Positions 16,925 to 25,902 of a stretch of 64,000 bases of DNA are shown here, piece by piece. The notes under the pieces were generated by a model. That model was given only the letters and a program-made list of their open reading frames with translations. It made no database searches and was not told the DNA's origin. Source of the stretch: KBS-83 sp051025295 (GTDB lineage: Bacteria > Acidobacteriota > Terriglobia > Terriglobales > Acidobacteriaceae); assembly GCA_051025295.1 (NCBI GenBank), contig JBMGJV010000008.1; one strand, given 5' to 3'. How positions within the stretch are numbered: the first letter of the stretch is position 1; every line of letters starts with the position of its first letter. The translations under genes and the position numbers were made by a program.

Positions 16925-17919
16925 CCGACAACGTCAGCACCAGGCAGGACGGCGCGACGGCTCTCGCAGAGCGGCTGCGTGGGGGCGATCTGCGCGCTTT
17001 GGCACGCGCGATTTCGCTGGTCGAGAACGAGTCGCCTGCCGCGCAGGCAGTCCTGTCGGCTGCGTTCCCGCATACCGGGCATGCACTGCGCATCGGCATC
17101 ACCGGTGCGCCGGGCGCGGGTAAGAGCACGCTGGTCGATCAACTGGCGCGTACGTTTCGGGAGCAGCAGCACACGGTGGGTGTGCTGGCTGTCGATCCGA
17201 CCAGCCCGTTCACTGGCGGCGCCATCCTGGGCGATCGCATTCGCATGGAGCGGCACCACGCGGACCCTGGTGTGTACACGCGCAGCATGGCGACACGCGG
17301 CGCGCTGGGTGGGTTGGCGCGGGCGGCGGCCGATGCAGCGACGCTGATTGAGGCGAGCGGCCGGAACCGCGTCCTCATCGAGACCGTCGGCGTGGGCCAG
17401 GACGAGATCGACATCGTGCGCCTCGCGGATGTGGTGGTCGTCGTGCTCGTGCCGGGCATGGGCGATGACGTCCAGAGCATCAAGGCCGGCATCCTCGAGA
17501 TCGCCGATCTGTTCGTCGTGAACAAGAGCGATCGCGAGGGTGCGGATCGCGTCGAGAAGGAACTGAAGACCATGCAGTCGCTGGCCGGCTCGCACGGCAG
17601 CTGGATTCCGCCCGTGGTGCGGACTGTTGCGTCGACGGGACACGGCGTCGACGCGCTCGCGGCCCGGATTACTGAGTTCGAACGCTGGCTGGGCGAGGAG
17701 CACCGTTTGAAGCAGCGACGGGAAGAGCAGTGGCAGAAGCGACTGACCGAGATGGTGCGCTCCGAGTTGCTGCGAAGTCTGCGCGCGCATGGGCTGGAGC
17801 CGGAGGGCCTGGCCGAGCATGCCCGCCGCATCGCTGCGCGGCAGGAGGACCCGTTTGCGCTGGCGGCGCGGCTGGTGGCAGCAGCGACGGGAAGCGACAC
17901 GAACGGGAGGCAGGGATGA
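16921..17919 (+). CDS. meaB: Methylmalonyl-CoA mutase-associated GTPase MeaB (ArgK family)
   Basis: A 332-residue G3E-family GTPase that protects and loads adenosylcobalamin-dependent methylmalonyl-CoA mutase. The Walker A motif GAPGAGKST is at 62-70, then DPTSPFTGGAILGDRIRM (switch region), ETVGVGQDE (Walker B) and NKSD (base recognition). The start overlaps the preceding stop (ATGA) and its own stop overlaps mce (ATGA). The mutase itself is not in this window; the adjacency to methylmalonyl-CoA epimerase supports the assignment. Confidence 0.95.
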   Translation: MTDNVSTRQDGATALAERLRGGDLRALARAISLVENESPAAQAVLSAAFPHTGHALRIGITGAPGAGKSTLVDQLARTFREQQHTVGVLAVDPTSPFTGGAILGDRIRMERHHADPGVYTRSMATRGALGGLARAAADAATLIEASGRNRVLIETVGVGQDEIDIVRLADVVVVVLVPGMGDDVQSIKAGILEIADLFVVNKSDREGADRVEKELKTMQSLAGSHGSWIPPVVRTVASTGHGVDALAARITEFERWLGEEHRLKQRREEQWQKRLTEMVRSELLRSLRAHGLEPEGLAEHARRIAARQEDPFALAARLVAAATGSDTNGRQG

Positions 17920-18374
17920 CCGCACCGCATCTGGAAGCGATAAAGAGCACTGTTAGTGACCTGACAGGCACAGCGGCGGTGCGCATCGATCATCTGGGGG
18001 TCGCGGTCGAGAGCATCGCCGCCGCTCGCGGCTTCTACGAAGCGCTCGGCCTGGCAGTGGCGCACGAGGAGACCGTGGAGCACGAAGGTGTCCGCGTGGC
18101 GATGATCCCGATGGGCGAGAGCCGCGTGGAATTGCTGGAGCCGCTCGGGCCGGAGACCACGGTTGGTCGCTATCTGGCGAAGCGCGGGCCGGGTCTGCAC
18201 CATGTCGCCCTGCACGTCGACGACATCGAGGCCACCTGGGCCGCGCTCGCAGCCAAGGGCGTGACGATCGTCTCGCCAGCGATCCAGAGCGGTGCCGGCG
18301 GCCATCTTTACTTCTTCGTGCACCCGAAGAGCACTGGCGGCGTGCTGCTCGAGATCTGCCAGGATCGGGCGTGA
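17916..18374 (+). CDS. mce: Methylmalonyl-CoA epimerase
   Basis: A 152-residue VOC-fold protein interconverting (R)- and (S)-methylmalonyl-CoA. The metal-binding layout is visible: IDHLGVAV (first His), ESRVELLEPLG, GLHHVALHVDD (His) and GGVLLEICQ (Glu). A strong GGGAGG precedes the ATG, which overlaps the meaB stop. The family pairing meaB-mce gives high confidence. Its stop in turn overlaps the GTG of tsaB. Confidence 0.95.
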   Translation: MTAPHLEAIKSTVSDLTGTAAVRIDHLGVAVESIAAARGFYEALGLAVAHEETVEHEGVRVAMIPMGESRVELLEPLGPETTVGRYLAKRGPGLHHVALHVDDIEATWAALAAKGVTIVSPAIQSGAGGHLYFFVHPKSTGGVLLEICQDRA

Positions 18375-19048
18375 GCGGCGCGGAGTCGCTGACCCTGCTG
18401 GCGATCGATACCAGCGGCATGGGTGGCACAGTCGCGATCGCCACCATCGCAAAAGGCACAGAGGAAGTGACGTATATGGCAGGCGCAGAGTTGGGCAACC
18501 GCGCTGCCGCCTCCGATCTGGTGCCAACCATTGCATCGTTGCTCGAACAGACGCGACGCTCGTTGAGCGATCTCGATGCGCTGGTAGTGGTGCATGGGCC
18601 CGGCAGCTTTACGGGGGTGCGCGTTGGCCTCAGCACGGCAAAGGGTCTCGCGCACGCGGGCGGGACTCCCGTGTATGCCGTCTCGCGACTCGCGGTACTG
18701 GCGCATGTGGCTGCGGACCGCGCGGCCGTCGCGCTGCTCGATGCGGGGCGTGGCGAGTTCTACGCGCGGCACGAGGAGCGCGAATGGCTGGCCTCGTTAG
18801 AAGAAGTGAGTGCCGCGGCAGAAGCCGGTGCGGTGCTCGTGCTCACGGAGCCAGGCCTGGCGGAGCAGTTAGCCCAGCGGCTGTCCACTGCCGCGACGCG
18901 AGTCGTAGGCCCGGTCGATGCCATGGCAGCGGTGCGGGCGTCTCTGGGGCGGCTTCGCTCCGCCACACCGGATGACCTGGCGACCCTGGATGCGAATTAC
19001 CTGCGCCGTTCGGATGCGGAGTTGTTCGCGCGGCCTGCTGCTCGATGA
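18371..19048 (+). CDS. tsaB: tRNA threonylcarbamoyladenosine biosynthesis protein TsaB
   Basis: TsaB (YeaZ) is the non-catalytic ASKHA-fold partner of TsaD in t6A synthesis. The 225-residue product shows LLAIDTSG at the N-terminus, GPGSFTGVRVGLSTAKGLA (the most conserved segment) and a C-terminal ANYLRRSDAE. The start is GTG overlapping the mce stop (GTGA). It overlaps rimI at its 3' end (ATGA), the usual TsaB-RimI neighbourhood. TsaE is at 1.2 kb; TsaD is not seen in the window. Confidence 0.96.
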   Translation: MSGAESLTLLAIDTSGMGGTVAIATIAKGTEEVTYMAGAELGNRAAASDLVPTIASLLEQTRRSLSDLDALVVVHGPGSFTGVRVGLSTAKGLAHAGGTPVYAVSRLAVLAHVAADRAAVALLDAGRGEFYARHEEREWLASLEEVSAAAEAGAVLVLTEPGLAEQLAQRLSTAATRVVGPVDAMAAVRASLGRLRSATPDDLATLDANYLRRSDAELFARPAAR

Positions 19049-19578
19049 CCGCATCGCTGCGGGTGCGACCACTCGCAAACCGCGATCTGCCGCAGGTTCA
19101 CGAGTGGATGCGCGGTTCGGCTGAGGCGCCACGCTGGAGTAAGTCTGACATCGTCGCGCTGGTAGAAGAAGCGCCAGCCAGTGGCCGCATCCGCATGGCA
19201 TGGGGCGCGGTGGAAACGACCACGGACAGCGATGCGGACCAACTCTGCGGCTTCGCTGTGGCCACTGCGCTGCGGGCGCCCGGCCTGACCTCGGCGTGCG
19301 AACTGGAGTTCCTCTTCACTGCGCCGCATGCGCGTCGGCGCGGCGTGGCGCGGCTCCTCCTGGGCACTTTGATCGCGTGGTGCGCAAGCGTTGGTGGAGA
19401 CGAGTTGCTGCTCGAGGTGCGCCGCTCGAACAACGCGGCGCAGGATCTATATCGCCATGCCGGCTTTGTGACCGCGGGCGTCCGTCCCGCCTACTATCGT
19501 GACCCTGTCGACGATGCTGTGCTGATGCAGCGTGCGCTCTCCAGCCCGTCTTTGGGCGCCCCGTATAATGCCCGTTGA
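19045..19578 (+). CDS. rimI: Ribosomal-protein-alanine N-acetyltransferase RimI-like
   Basis: A 177-residue GNAT protein. Features are ELEFLFTAPHARRRGVARLLL (acetyl-CoA loop) and LEVRRSNNAAQDLYRHAGF, the RimI-type C-terminal signature, plus RPAYYRDPVDDAVLMQRAL. RimI acetylates the N-terminal alanine of ribosomal protein S18. It directly overlaps tsaB (ATGA), a gene order found in many bacteria, which supports RimI over a generic GNAT. Confidence 0.88.
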   Translation: MTASLRVRPLANRDLPQVHEWMRGSAEAPRWSKSDIVALVEEAPASGRIRMAWGAVETTTDSDADQLCGFAVATALRAPGLTSACELEFLFTAPHARRRGVARLLLGTLIAWCASVGGDELLLEVRRSNNAAQDLYRHAGFVTAGVRPAYYRDPVDDAVLMQRALSSPSLGAPYNAR

Positions 19579-19586
19579 GGCATCGC

Positions 19587-20264
19587 ATGGTACGTGATGG
19601 ATATTGGTATGGAATCAGTCTGCTGCTCGTAGCCGTGGTGGTCCGCGTACTCACTGCGGGCTGGTTTGCAAGCTGGCTGGTGACCGCGATCCCGGTGCTG
19701 CTGGCATTGTTCTTCCTGTGGTTCTTCCGTGATCCACAGCGCGAGATTCCGGCCGGCCCGGGGCTGGTCGTCTCTCCGGCAGACGGCAAAATCACCGAGG
19801 TGGCGCCCATCCGCACGCAGGATGGGGACCGCATTCGCGTGAGCATCTTCCTGAGCGTCTTTGACGTGCACGTGAACCGGTCACCGGTGAGCGGCGTGGT
19901 GCGCCACATCGAATATCGCAAGGGCGAATACCTGAACGCACTCGATCCCGCCTCGGCCGATCGCAACGAGCAGAGCATCGTTACGGTGGAAGGCGAGGGC
20001 TGCATTCTGACGTTCAAGCTGATCGCCGGCCTGCTGGCGCGGCGCATCGTGCTGTTCGCCAAGGAAGGCATGACGGTCGAGCGTGGACAGCGTGTGGGGC
20101 TGATCAAGTTCGGCTCGCGTTGTGATCTGCTGCTGCCCGGCGATGCGCATGTGCGAGTCGAGCGTGGACAGCACGTCAAGGGTGGGCAGACCATCCTGGC
20201 CGATGTGGAAGTGCCGAGCTACGAGCCGATGCTGCTCAAGGAAGTGATGGAGACGCGCCGGTGA
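19587..20264 (+). CDS. psd: Phosphatidylserine decarboxylase (short, archaeal-type)
   Basis: Converts phosphatidylserine to phosphatidylethanolamine. The short pyruvoyl enzyme (225 residues) has two N-terminal membrane segments, the conserved SPADGKI (Asp66), DVHVNRSP (His95) and the self-cleavage Gly-Ser at 176-177 in KFGSRCDLLLP. The ATG at 19587 has GAGG six bases upstream; a TTG at 19575 overlapping the rimI stop is an alternative. It overlaps pssA at its 3' end, so the two steps of phosphatidylethanolamine synthesis are coupled. Confidence 0.95.
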   Translation: MVRDGYWYGISLLLVAVVVRVLTAGWFASWLVTAIPVLLALFFLWFFRDPQREIPAGPGLVVSPADGKITEVAPIRTQDGDRIRVSIFLSVFDVHVNRSPVSGVVRHIEYRKGEYLNALDPASADRNEQSIVTVEGEGCILTFKLIAGLLARRIVLFAKEGMTVERGQRVGLIKFGSRCDLLLPGDAHVRVERGQHVKGGQTILADVEVPSYEPMLLKEVMETRR

Positions 20265-21124
20265 GTGAGCGCAAACGGCCAAGGCGGCGCGGCATGTACG
20301 TGCTGCCTTCGCTGTTTACGGCCGGCAATATCGCGGCCGGTTACTACGCCATCATGCAGAGCCTGCAGGGCTCGACGCTGGAGCCGAAGCACTTCGACTA
20401 CGCCGCACTGGCCATCCTGTTCGCCATCCCGTTTGACGCGCTCGATGGCCGCATCGCGCGCATGACAAACACGACGAGCGACTTCGGCAAAGAGCTCGAC
20501 TCGCTCGCGGACGTGATCACCTTTGGTGTCGCGCCCAGCATCCTCGCCTTCACATGGGGCTTTCATATGCTGCCGCTCGGCATGGATCCGCTGCTGCGGC
20601 GCAAGGTCATCCAGGTAGGCGCGTTTGTCTGCTTCCTGTTTCTGCTCTGTGGAGCGAGCCGGCTGGCGCGATTCAACATCAGCCACGATCCGCAGCCGAA
20701 GAACCCTGGCCGTCCGGATCGCAAATACTTTGTCGGGATGCCCATTCCGGCGGCAGCGGGCGTGCTCGTGTCCGTGGTGCACCTGGTGAACGGCACGCCT
20801 ATCCCCTACTGGTGGCTGGGGCTGGTGTGGATCGCGGTGGTAGGGCTCGCTGGTTTTCTGATGGTGAGCACCTGGCGCTTCTGGAGCGGTAAGGAGATCA
20901 CGCTCGCGGGTCGCCATCCGTTTCAACTGATCATCCTGCTCGGAGTTTTTCTATACGCGCTGGTCGCGTTTTCTGAAGTGCTGGTCTTTCTTTGCTGCTT
21001 TGCCTACATGTTCTCGGGGCTTGCAGCACGCGCCGCGTATGGCGCGAAGCGAAGGCGGCAGAAGCGGGCGCTGGCTGCGCTCGAGAATGTCACGATGCAA
21101 GTGCCAGGAGAGCACTCTCACTAA
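20261..21124 (+). CDS. pssA: CDP-diacylglycerol-serine O-phosphatidyltransferase
   Basis: An integral membrane CDP-alcohol phosphatidyltransferase making phosphatidylserine from CDP-diacylglycerol and serine. The family motif DxxDGxxARx8GxxxDxxxD is complete: FDALDGRIARMTNTTSDFGKELDSLAD, with Asp59, Asp62, Asp80 and Asp84. It is 287 residues with about seven to eight hydrophobic segments. The GTG start overlaps the psd stop (GTGA). Confidence 0.96.
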   Translation: MSERKRPRRRGMYVLPSLFTAGNIAAGYYAIMQSLQGSTLEPKHFDYAALAILFAIPFDALDGRIARMTNTTSDFGKELDSLADVITFGVAPSILAFTWGFHMLPLGMDPLLRRKVIQVGAFVCFLFLLCGASRLARFNISHDPQPKNPGRPDRKYFVGMPIPAAAGVLVSVVHLVNGTPIPYWWLGLVWIAVVGLAGFLMVSTWRFWSGKEITLAGRHPFQLIILLGVFLYALVAFSEVLVFLCCFAYMFSGLAARAAYGAKRRRQKRALAALENVTMQVPGEHSH

Positions 21125-21127
21125 GAC

Positions 21128-22159
21128 ATGGCGTCTCAATTTCGCATTGCAGTAGTTGGTGCCGCATCGTTGCGCGGTAAGGAACTGGCAGATGTACTGG
21201 GCGATTCGGCGTTTGCGGATGCCGAGTTTGTGCTCATGGACGATCAGGCGGCAACCGGGCAGTTGGAGGCGGTTGGTGAAGAAGTCACGTTCATTCAGCC
21301 GGTCACGACTGGCGCCTTCGCGCAGACGGATTTCACCTTCTTCACGGGCGACCCGGAACTAACGCGGCGCTACTGGGAAGCAGCGGCTCACGCCGGTTCG
21401 GCCGTGCTCGATTTGTCAGGCGCGCTCGACGATGTGCCGGGAGCGGTGGTGCTTGCGCCCTGGCTGGAGCCGTCAGCGACTGGGCTCGACCTGCAGACGC
21501 CCGCCGTCGTGCCGGCGCATCCGGCGGCCCTGGCGTTGGGCCTGCTGCTTGCGCAGGTGCGCGTCGCCACCGGCGTGCGGTCCGCGTTTGCGACCGTGCT
21601 CGAGCCAGCGTCGGAGTACGGTCGCGCAGCAATGGACGAGCTGCATCAGCAGACCGTGAACCTGCTCTCGTTCCAGCAGCTGCCGAAGGCCCTCTATGAC
21701 GCGCAAGTGGCGTTCAACGCGATCGCCGCTGGGGGCAGTGAGGGCAAGATCGATCTGCCGGCGACGGAAGCGCGCGTGCGGCGGCACTACAGCGTGCTCG
21801 CTGGTGGACGCCTGCCGGCGGCGGCAATTCAGGTGGTGCATGCGCCGGTGTTTCATGCGCACACGCTCTCGCTTGGCATCGAGGTCGAGCGTGCCATGAC
21901 CGCCGACCAGTTGCGCCAACTGCTGGCCGCGAACGAGCACATCGACGTCGCGACGACCGACGAAGACATGCCTTCGAACCTTGCCGCGGCGGGTCAGGAT
22001 CAGGTGCTGGTGCGCGTGCGCTCCGCCGAAGATGAAAGCACGGCAACCCAGCGCTTCTGGCTGTGGGCAGCCACCGACAATCTGAAGCTGACGGCCTTGA
22101 ACGCCGTGGCCTGCGCGCTCGAGATGCGCCGGCTGCGTCCGCATGGCCAGGTTCAGTAG
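21128..22159 (+). CDS. Aspartate-semialdehyde dehydrogenase-like protein lacking the catalytic cysteine
   Basis: A 343-residue protein with an N-terminal NAD-binding Rossmann domain (RIAVVGAASLRGKEL) and a semialdehyde dehydrogenase dimerisation domain (VVHAPVFHAHTLSLGIEVE corresponds to the VPVFxGHS region). The catalytic segment NPNCST of true enzymes aligns with PAHPAA at about residues 129-134, so the thiolate nucleophile is absent. It cannot use the normal acyl-enzyme mechanism and may be regulatory or have another chemistry. It starts 3 bp after pssA, as the last gene of the tight operon. A functional asd must lie elsewhere. Confidence 0.82.
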   Translation: MASQFRIAVVGAASLRGKELADVLGDSAFADAEFVLMDDQAATGQLEAVGEEVTFIQPVTTGAFAQTDFTFFTGDPELTRRYWEAAAHAGSAVLDLSGALDDVPGAVVLAPWLEPSATGLDLQTPAVVPAHPAALALGLLLAQVRVATGVRSAFATVLEPASEYGRAAMDELHQQTVNLLSFQQLPKALYDAQVAFNAIAAGGSEGKIDLPATEARVRRHYSVLAGGRLPAAAIQVVHAPVFHAHTLSLGIEVERAMTADQLRQLLAANEHIDVATTDEDMPSNLAAAGQDQVLVRVRSAEDESTATQRFWLWAATDNLKLTALNAVACALEMRRLRPHGQVQ

Positions 22160-22206
22160 CTCGGCTCTATTCAGTCACGGATACAGATAGCGCAATCGTT
22201 GTCCGC

Positions 22207-23382
22207 TCAGGAGCGGCAGCGATCGCGGAATTTGTCGTACTGCGCCAGCAGGAACAGGTCTGTCATGCCGGCAAGGTAGTCGGCGACCGTGCGTGGCGCG
22301 CCCTCGCTGGCCAGCGAGGGTGAGAAATGTGCTGGAAGCAGTGACGTATTGTCAACAAAGCAGCCATAGAGCGCCTGCAGAACAGTGCGGGCGCGCTCGT
22401 GGTCCGGCGTGACCGCATCGCTGGCGTACAGATGCACGGCCAGGTACTGCTTTGCCTGGCGGCGGAGCGACTCCATCTCTGGCGAGAGGGCCACCAGCCG
22501 ATGCGGCGCGCGCCGTACATCCGAGAGCGTCGTGATGCCGTTTTCGACGATGACGCCGCGCGTGTGCTCGATCAGGTCGCTGGTCAGCGCATTCAGCAGC
22601 CGTTTAAGCGCCTCGTCGATCAGCCGCTCTTCATGGGCGCCGGGGTGCTGCTCCGCCATCGGCGCATAGAAGCGCTCGAACAGCGCGACGTGTGCCCGCA
22701 CATGAGCGAGGTCGAGCACGCCTGAGGAGAAGCCGTCGTCGAGGTCGGCTGTCAGGTAGGCGATCTCGTCGGCCAGGTCGATGAGCTGCGCCTCAAGCGG
22801 CGGCTGCTGGTCGAGGAAGTACGCAGTCAGTTCGGGATGAGTTGCAGGATCGTAGTCGCGCGAGTGCTTGATGATGCCTTCACGCACACCGAGTGTCAGG
22901 TTCAGGCCGGGGAAGGCGGCGTAGCGTCGTTCAAACTGCGTGACGATACGCAGTGCGTGCAGATTGTGATCAAAGCGCAGCCCGTGAGCGCGCATCGCTT
23001 CATCGAGGGCGCGCTCGCCGGCATGGCCGAACGGTGGGTGGCCGATATCGTGGACCAGCGCGAGCGATTCGGCGAGGTCTTCATTCAGTCCGAGCGCCGT
23101 TGCAATGGTGCGCGCCAGCTGCGTAACTTCGATGGTGTGGGTCAGTCGGCTGCGGTAGTGGTCAGAGAAGCCGGGCGCGAAGACCTGCGTCTTGCCGGCG
23201 AGGCGGCGGAAGGAGCGTGCGTGGATGATGCGCGCGCGGTCGCGCTGGAAGGGCGAGCGGTAGGCGTGCTGCGGCTCCGCGTATTGCCGCGCCGTGAGCG
23301 GCTCATCCGGACTGCTGGTGACGGCGCATCCCGCGGGCAGGGGATGCGCGGCGCTCGGCGTGGAGATGAGTTCAGATCGCAT
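22207..23382 (-). CDS. dGTPase-like HD-domain phosphohydrolase
   Basis: A 391-residue protein of the deoxyguanosinetriphosphate triphosphohydrolase-like family. The HD metal ligands are visible as RLTHTIEV, LALVHDIGHPPFGHAGE and the later LIDLADEIAYLTADLDDG. The N-terminal RSFRRLAGKTQVF segment is the family's dNTP-site signature. Such enzymes split dNTPs to nucleosides and triphosphate; the base preference of the type 2 subfamily is variable. It is transcribed convergently with the preceding operon. Confidence 0.92.
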   Translation of the reverse strand: MRSELISTPSAAHPLPAGCAVTSSPDEPLTARQYAEPQHAYRSPFQRDRARIIHARSFRRLAGKTQVFAPGFSDHYRSRLTHTIEVTQLARTIATALGLNEDLAESLALVHDIGHPPFGHAGERALDEAMRAHGLRFDHNLHALRIVTQFERRYAAFPGLNLTLGVREGIIKHSRDYDPATHPELTAYFLDQQPPLEAQLIDLADEIAYLTADLDDGFSSGVLDLAHVRAHVALFERFYAPMAEQHPGAHEERLIDEALKRLLNALTSDLIEHTRGVIVENGITTLSDVRRAPHRLVALSPEMESLRRQAKQYLAVHLYASDAVTPDHERARTVLQALYGCFVDNTSLLPAHFSPSLASEGAPRTVADYLAGMTDLFLLAQYDKFRDRCRS

Positions 23383-23437
23383 CAGGATCAGGTCGGGCTC
23401 GTCCAGTCTAACTGCGAGCGGTTGCGAGCAAATGAGA

Positions 23438-23467
23438 AGAGCCCTAGCGGGTGGGCCGCAGGGCTCT
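23438..23467 (-). terminator. Candidate terminator hairpin of the TPR gene
   Basis: On the minus strand, 21 bases after the TPR-protein stop, AGAGCCCT and AGGGCTCT form an 8-bp stem with an inner GCGG/CCGC stem, followed by TCTCATTT. The T-tract is weak, so termination efficiency is uncertain. Confidence 0.5.
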
Positions 23468-23488
23468 CTTCGGGTGTTCGGTTGTCGC

Positions 23489-25663
23489 TTAGCGCTTCGG
23501 TTCCGTGCTCGGGCCGGACTCGCGGGCGAGCTTCACCTTCGCCGTCTCAAGCTTCTTCTGCACCTTGCTCACGTCCGTCTCATCCACATCGGCGGCGACG
23601 GTGCGCGAGTACTGCGCGAGCGACTGGTCCCACTGCGCGACCGCAAGGCGCAGGCGTCCGGTCTTTTCGTAGAGCTCGCCCAGGTGATCGTGGACGGTCG
23701 GGTCGGTCGAGACGCGCTCGCTTGCTTTGCGCAGGTTCTCCTCGGCCAACGGGTACTGGCCCATCTTGAAGTAGGCCCAGCCAAGCGAGTCGAGGTACGC
23801 GTAGTTCTGCGGGTCAAGCTGGACGGCCTTCTGCAGCATGGCCAGGGCGTCGGAGAGCTTCACGCCGCGGTCGGCCAGCATGTAGCCCAGATAGTTGAGC
23901 GTCATGCTGTTGTTGGGGTCGATGGCCAGCAGCTTGCGGAAGTAGTCCTCGGCCGCGTCGAAGTGCTTCTGCCGCTCTTCGAGTGCGCCACGCAGGAACA
24001 GGACGTAGCGCGTGTCGTCGTCACCGGCTCCGGGCACTGCGGCTGCCGCATCGATGTCATCGCTTGCGTTCTTCCACCGGCGCAGGCGCGTGTCGATTTG
24101 CGCCAGTGCCAGGTACACATCGCGGTCGTCTTTGGTGTGCTTGAGCTGTGCCTTCGCCAGTGCGATGCCTTCTTCGGGCTTGCCTGTGTCGGCGAGCTGT
24201 CCAGCCAGCATCAATTGCATCGCCTTGTTACCCGGGGCAGCCTGCGCGGCTGCATGAGCAACCTCGGTAGCCTTCTCGTACTGCTTGGCATCGCGATACG
24301 CGTCGACTTCGCCCTGGTAGCCACGCTCGGTGTATTCGCCGCCCAGCAGGATCATCTGCTTGTAGGCGTCCACGGCGGGCTCGGTCTTGTTCTGCTCGCG
24401 CTCCACATTGGCCAGCCGGTCGAGAAAGATCGAGCGGTTGACCTTGTCGCTGTCCGCGTAGCGGTTGTCCGGCTTGGCGGAGCTGGCGACGAGCTTGCGC
24501 AGCAGCGCCTCGGACTCGCCGTAGCGGCCCAGCGCATCGAGCGTCAGCGCCTCGTTGTAAGTGATCTCGTCCGAATCGGTCGCGAGCTCCTGCGCCTTCT
24601 TGAGCGTGGCGAGTGCCGGCTCATAGTGGCCAAGACGCCGCTGACATTCGGAGAGCCGCACGAGCGACTGCGGATCCTGCGGGTCCGCCGTCGAGATCTC
24701 CTGGTAGGCGTGCTCGGCGTCCTCGAGCTGGTTGTTGTTCAGCAGGGCCTGCGCCAGCGCGCGCTTGGCATCGAGGTTGTCCGGGTCGAGATCGACGGCC
24801 TGCTGGTAGGCCTTCACCGCATCCTTGGTGTCCTTCACCTGGTCGTAGCCGGCGCCCAGGGCAAAGTCGAGCTTTGCGCTGCGGTCCTCTTCGGGCACGG
24901 CCTGCAGCGTGGACAGGGCATGCTTCATGTCGCCGCTCTCCCCGTAGAGGCGGGCCAGGTTGAGCGCGACGTCCTCGGAGTCGGGATCGATCTTCTGCGC
25001 GGCCTCAAACTCCTGCTGCGCAGCCTGCGACTCGTGGTTCACCGTGTAGAGCTGGCCGAGAACCAGATGGCTCTGAATATCTGTGGGGTCGAGCGCGTTG
25101 ATCTGCTTGTACTCACCGATAGCGAGGTCGAGCACCTGCTGTGAGGCGCCGTTCTGCATGTCGCCGAGCGAATGCAGGTAAATGCGGCCGAGCAGCTTGT
25201 GTGCGGCCACATTTTTGGGGTCCCGCTTGATCGTGTCCTGCGCCGCGCTGATGGCTTCGCGAACCCGCCCAGTGCGGAAGTAGAGCTCGGCCAGCCCATT
25301 GTTGAGGAAGGGCGACTCGGGGTCTGCGTTCAGGGCCTGCTTGTACTCTTCGACCGCGCGCGTGGCGTAGTCCTGGCGGCCGGTGTTCACGGCCAGATCT
25401 TCGTAGGTATGGGCCAGCCCGAGGTGGTAGTAAGCCTGACCGCGGGGGGTCTCCTGCGCCGAGACCGGGGCGGACGAATCGTTTTTGCCCGGATGGCTCT
25501 TGTCTACCGACTTGTCGGCACTGGCCGGCGTCGCGGTGCTGGCGGTCTGGGCGAGCAGCGGGGCTCCAGAGAGCAGCAGGGTGGCCACAGCCAGCACGGA
25601 AACGCGCGCGGACCGGGAAAGGGCGGAGCAGGGCGGGGAAGTCCTACGGGTACGGCACTTCAT
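23489..25663 (-). CDS. Large secreted tetratricopeptide-repeat protein
   Basis: A 724-residue protein with an N-terminal signal peptide (SVLAVATLLLSGAPLLAQ) followed by a charged linker and then TPR repeats over most of its length. Typical repeat A-helices are AYYHLGLAHTYEDL, PFLNNGLAELYFRTGR, AHKLLGRIYL, LNLARLYGESGD, DAKRALAQALLNN and LNYLGYMLADRG, at roughly 34-residue periodicity. It presumably acts as a periplasmic scaffold or outer-membrane-associated protein. No catalytic domain was recognised, and no partner gene is suggested by the neighbours. Confidence 0.88.
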   Translation of the reverse strand: MKCRTRRTSPPCSALSRSARVSVLAVATLLLSGAPLLAQTASTATPASADKSVDKSHPGKNDSSAPVSAQETPRGQAYYHLGLAHTYEDLAVNTGRQDYATRAVEEYKQALNADPESPFLNNGLAELYFRTGRVREAISAAQDTIKRDPKNVAAHKLLGRIYLHSLGDMQNGASQQVLDLAIGEYKQINALDPTDIQSHLVLGQLYTVNHESQAAQQEFEAAQKIDPDSEDVALNLARLYGESGDMKHALSTLQAVPEEDRSAKLDFALGAGYDQVKDTKDAVKAYQQAVDLDPDNLDAKRALAQALLNNNQLEDAEHAYQEISTADPQDPQSLVRLSECQRRLGHYEPALATLKKAQELATDSDEITYNEALTLDALGRYGESEALLRKLVASSAKPDNRYADSDKVNRSIFLDRLANVEREQNKTEPAVDAYKQMILLGGEYTERGYQGEVDAYRDAKQYEKATEVAHAAAQAAPGNKAMQLMLAGQLADTGKPEEGIALAKAQLKHTKDDRDVYLALAQIDTRLRRWKNASDDIDAAAAVPGAGDDDTRYVLFLRGALEERQKHFDAAEDYFRKLLAIDPNNSMTLNYLGYMLADRGVKLSDALAMLQKAVQLDPQNYAYLDSLGWAYFKMGQYPLAEENLRKASERVSTDPTVHDHLGELYEKTGRLRLAVAQWDQSLAQYSRTVAADVDETDVSKVQKKLETAKVKLARESGPSTEPKR

Positions 25664-25902
25664 GCGGGGTGGTTACCGGATGGCAGGGTCCAGAGGGCCG
25701 ACACTGGGCCGTGGAGGACGCACGCTCGCCCGATCTCTCCTTCTAGCAGATAGACGATTCTAATACCGCATGGGATGCGAGGGGGAAGCGGGAATCGGGC
25801 CTGCCTACCCCTTTGGTGTGTCTCCCACGGTAACCGGCGGATCATTCTCAACAAGTTGGCCCACTCATCCAGCCACTTCATCGGGTCGACGCGGCCGGGC
25901 GA

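Noticed and set aside
23294..25144. 616-residue plus-strand frame across the dGTPase start and TPR gene
   Set aside because: It is antisense to TPR repeats, the codon pattern follows the real gene, and no domain is recognisable.
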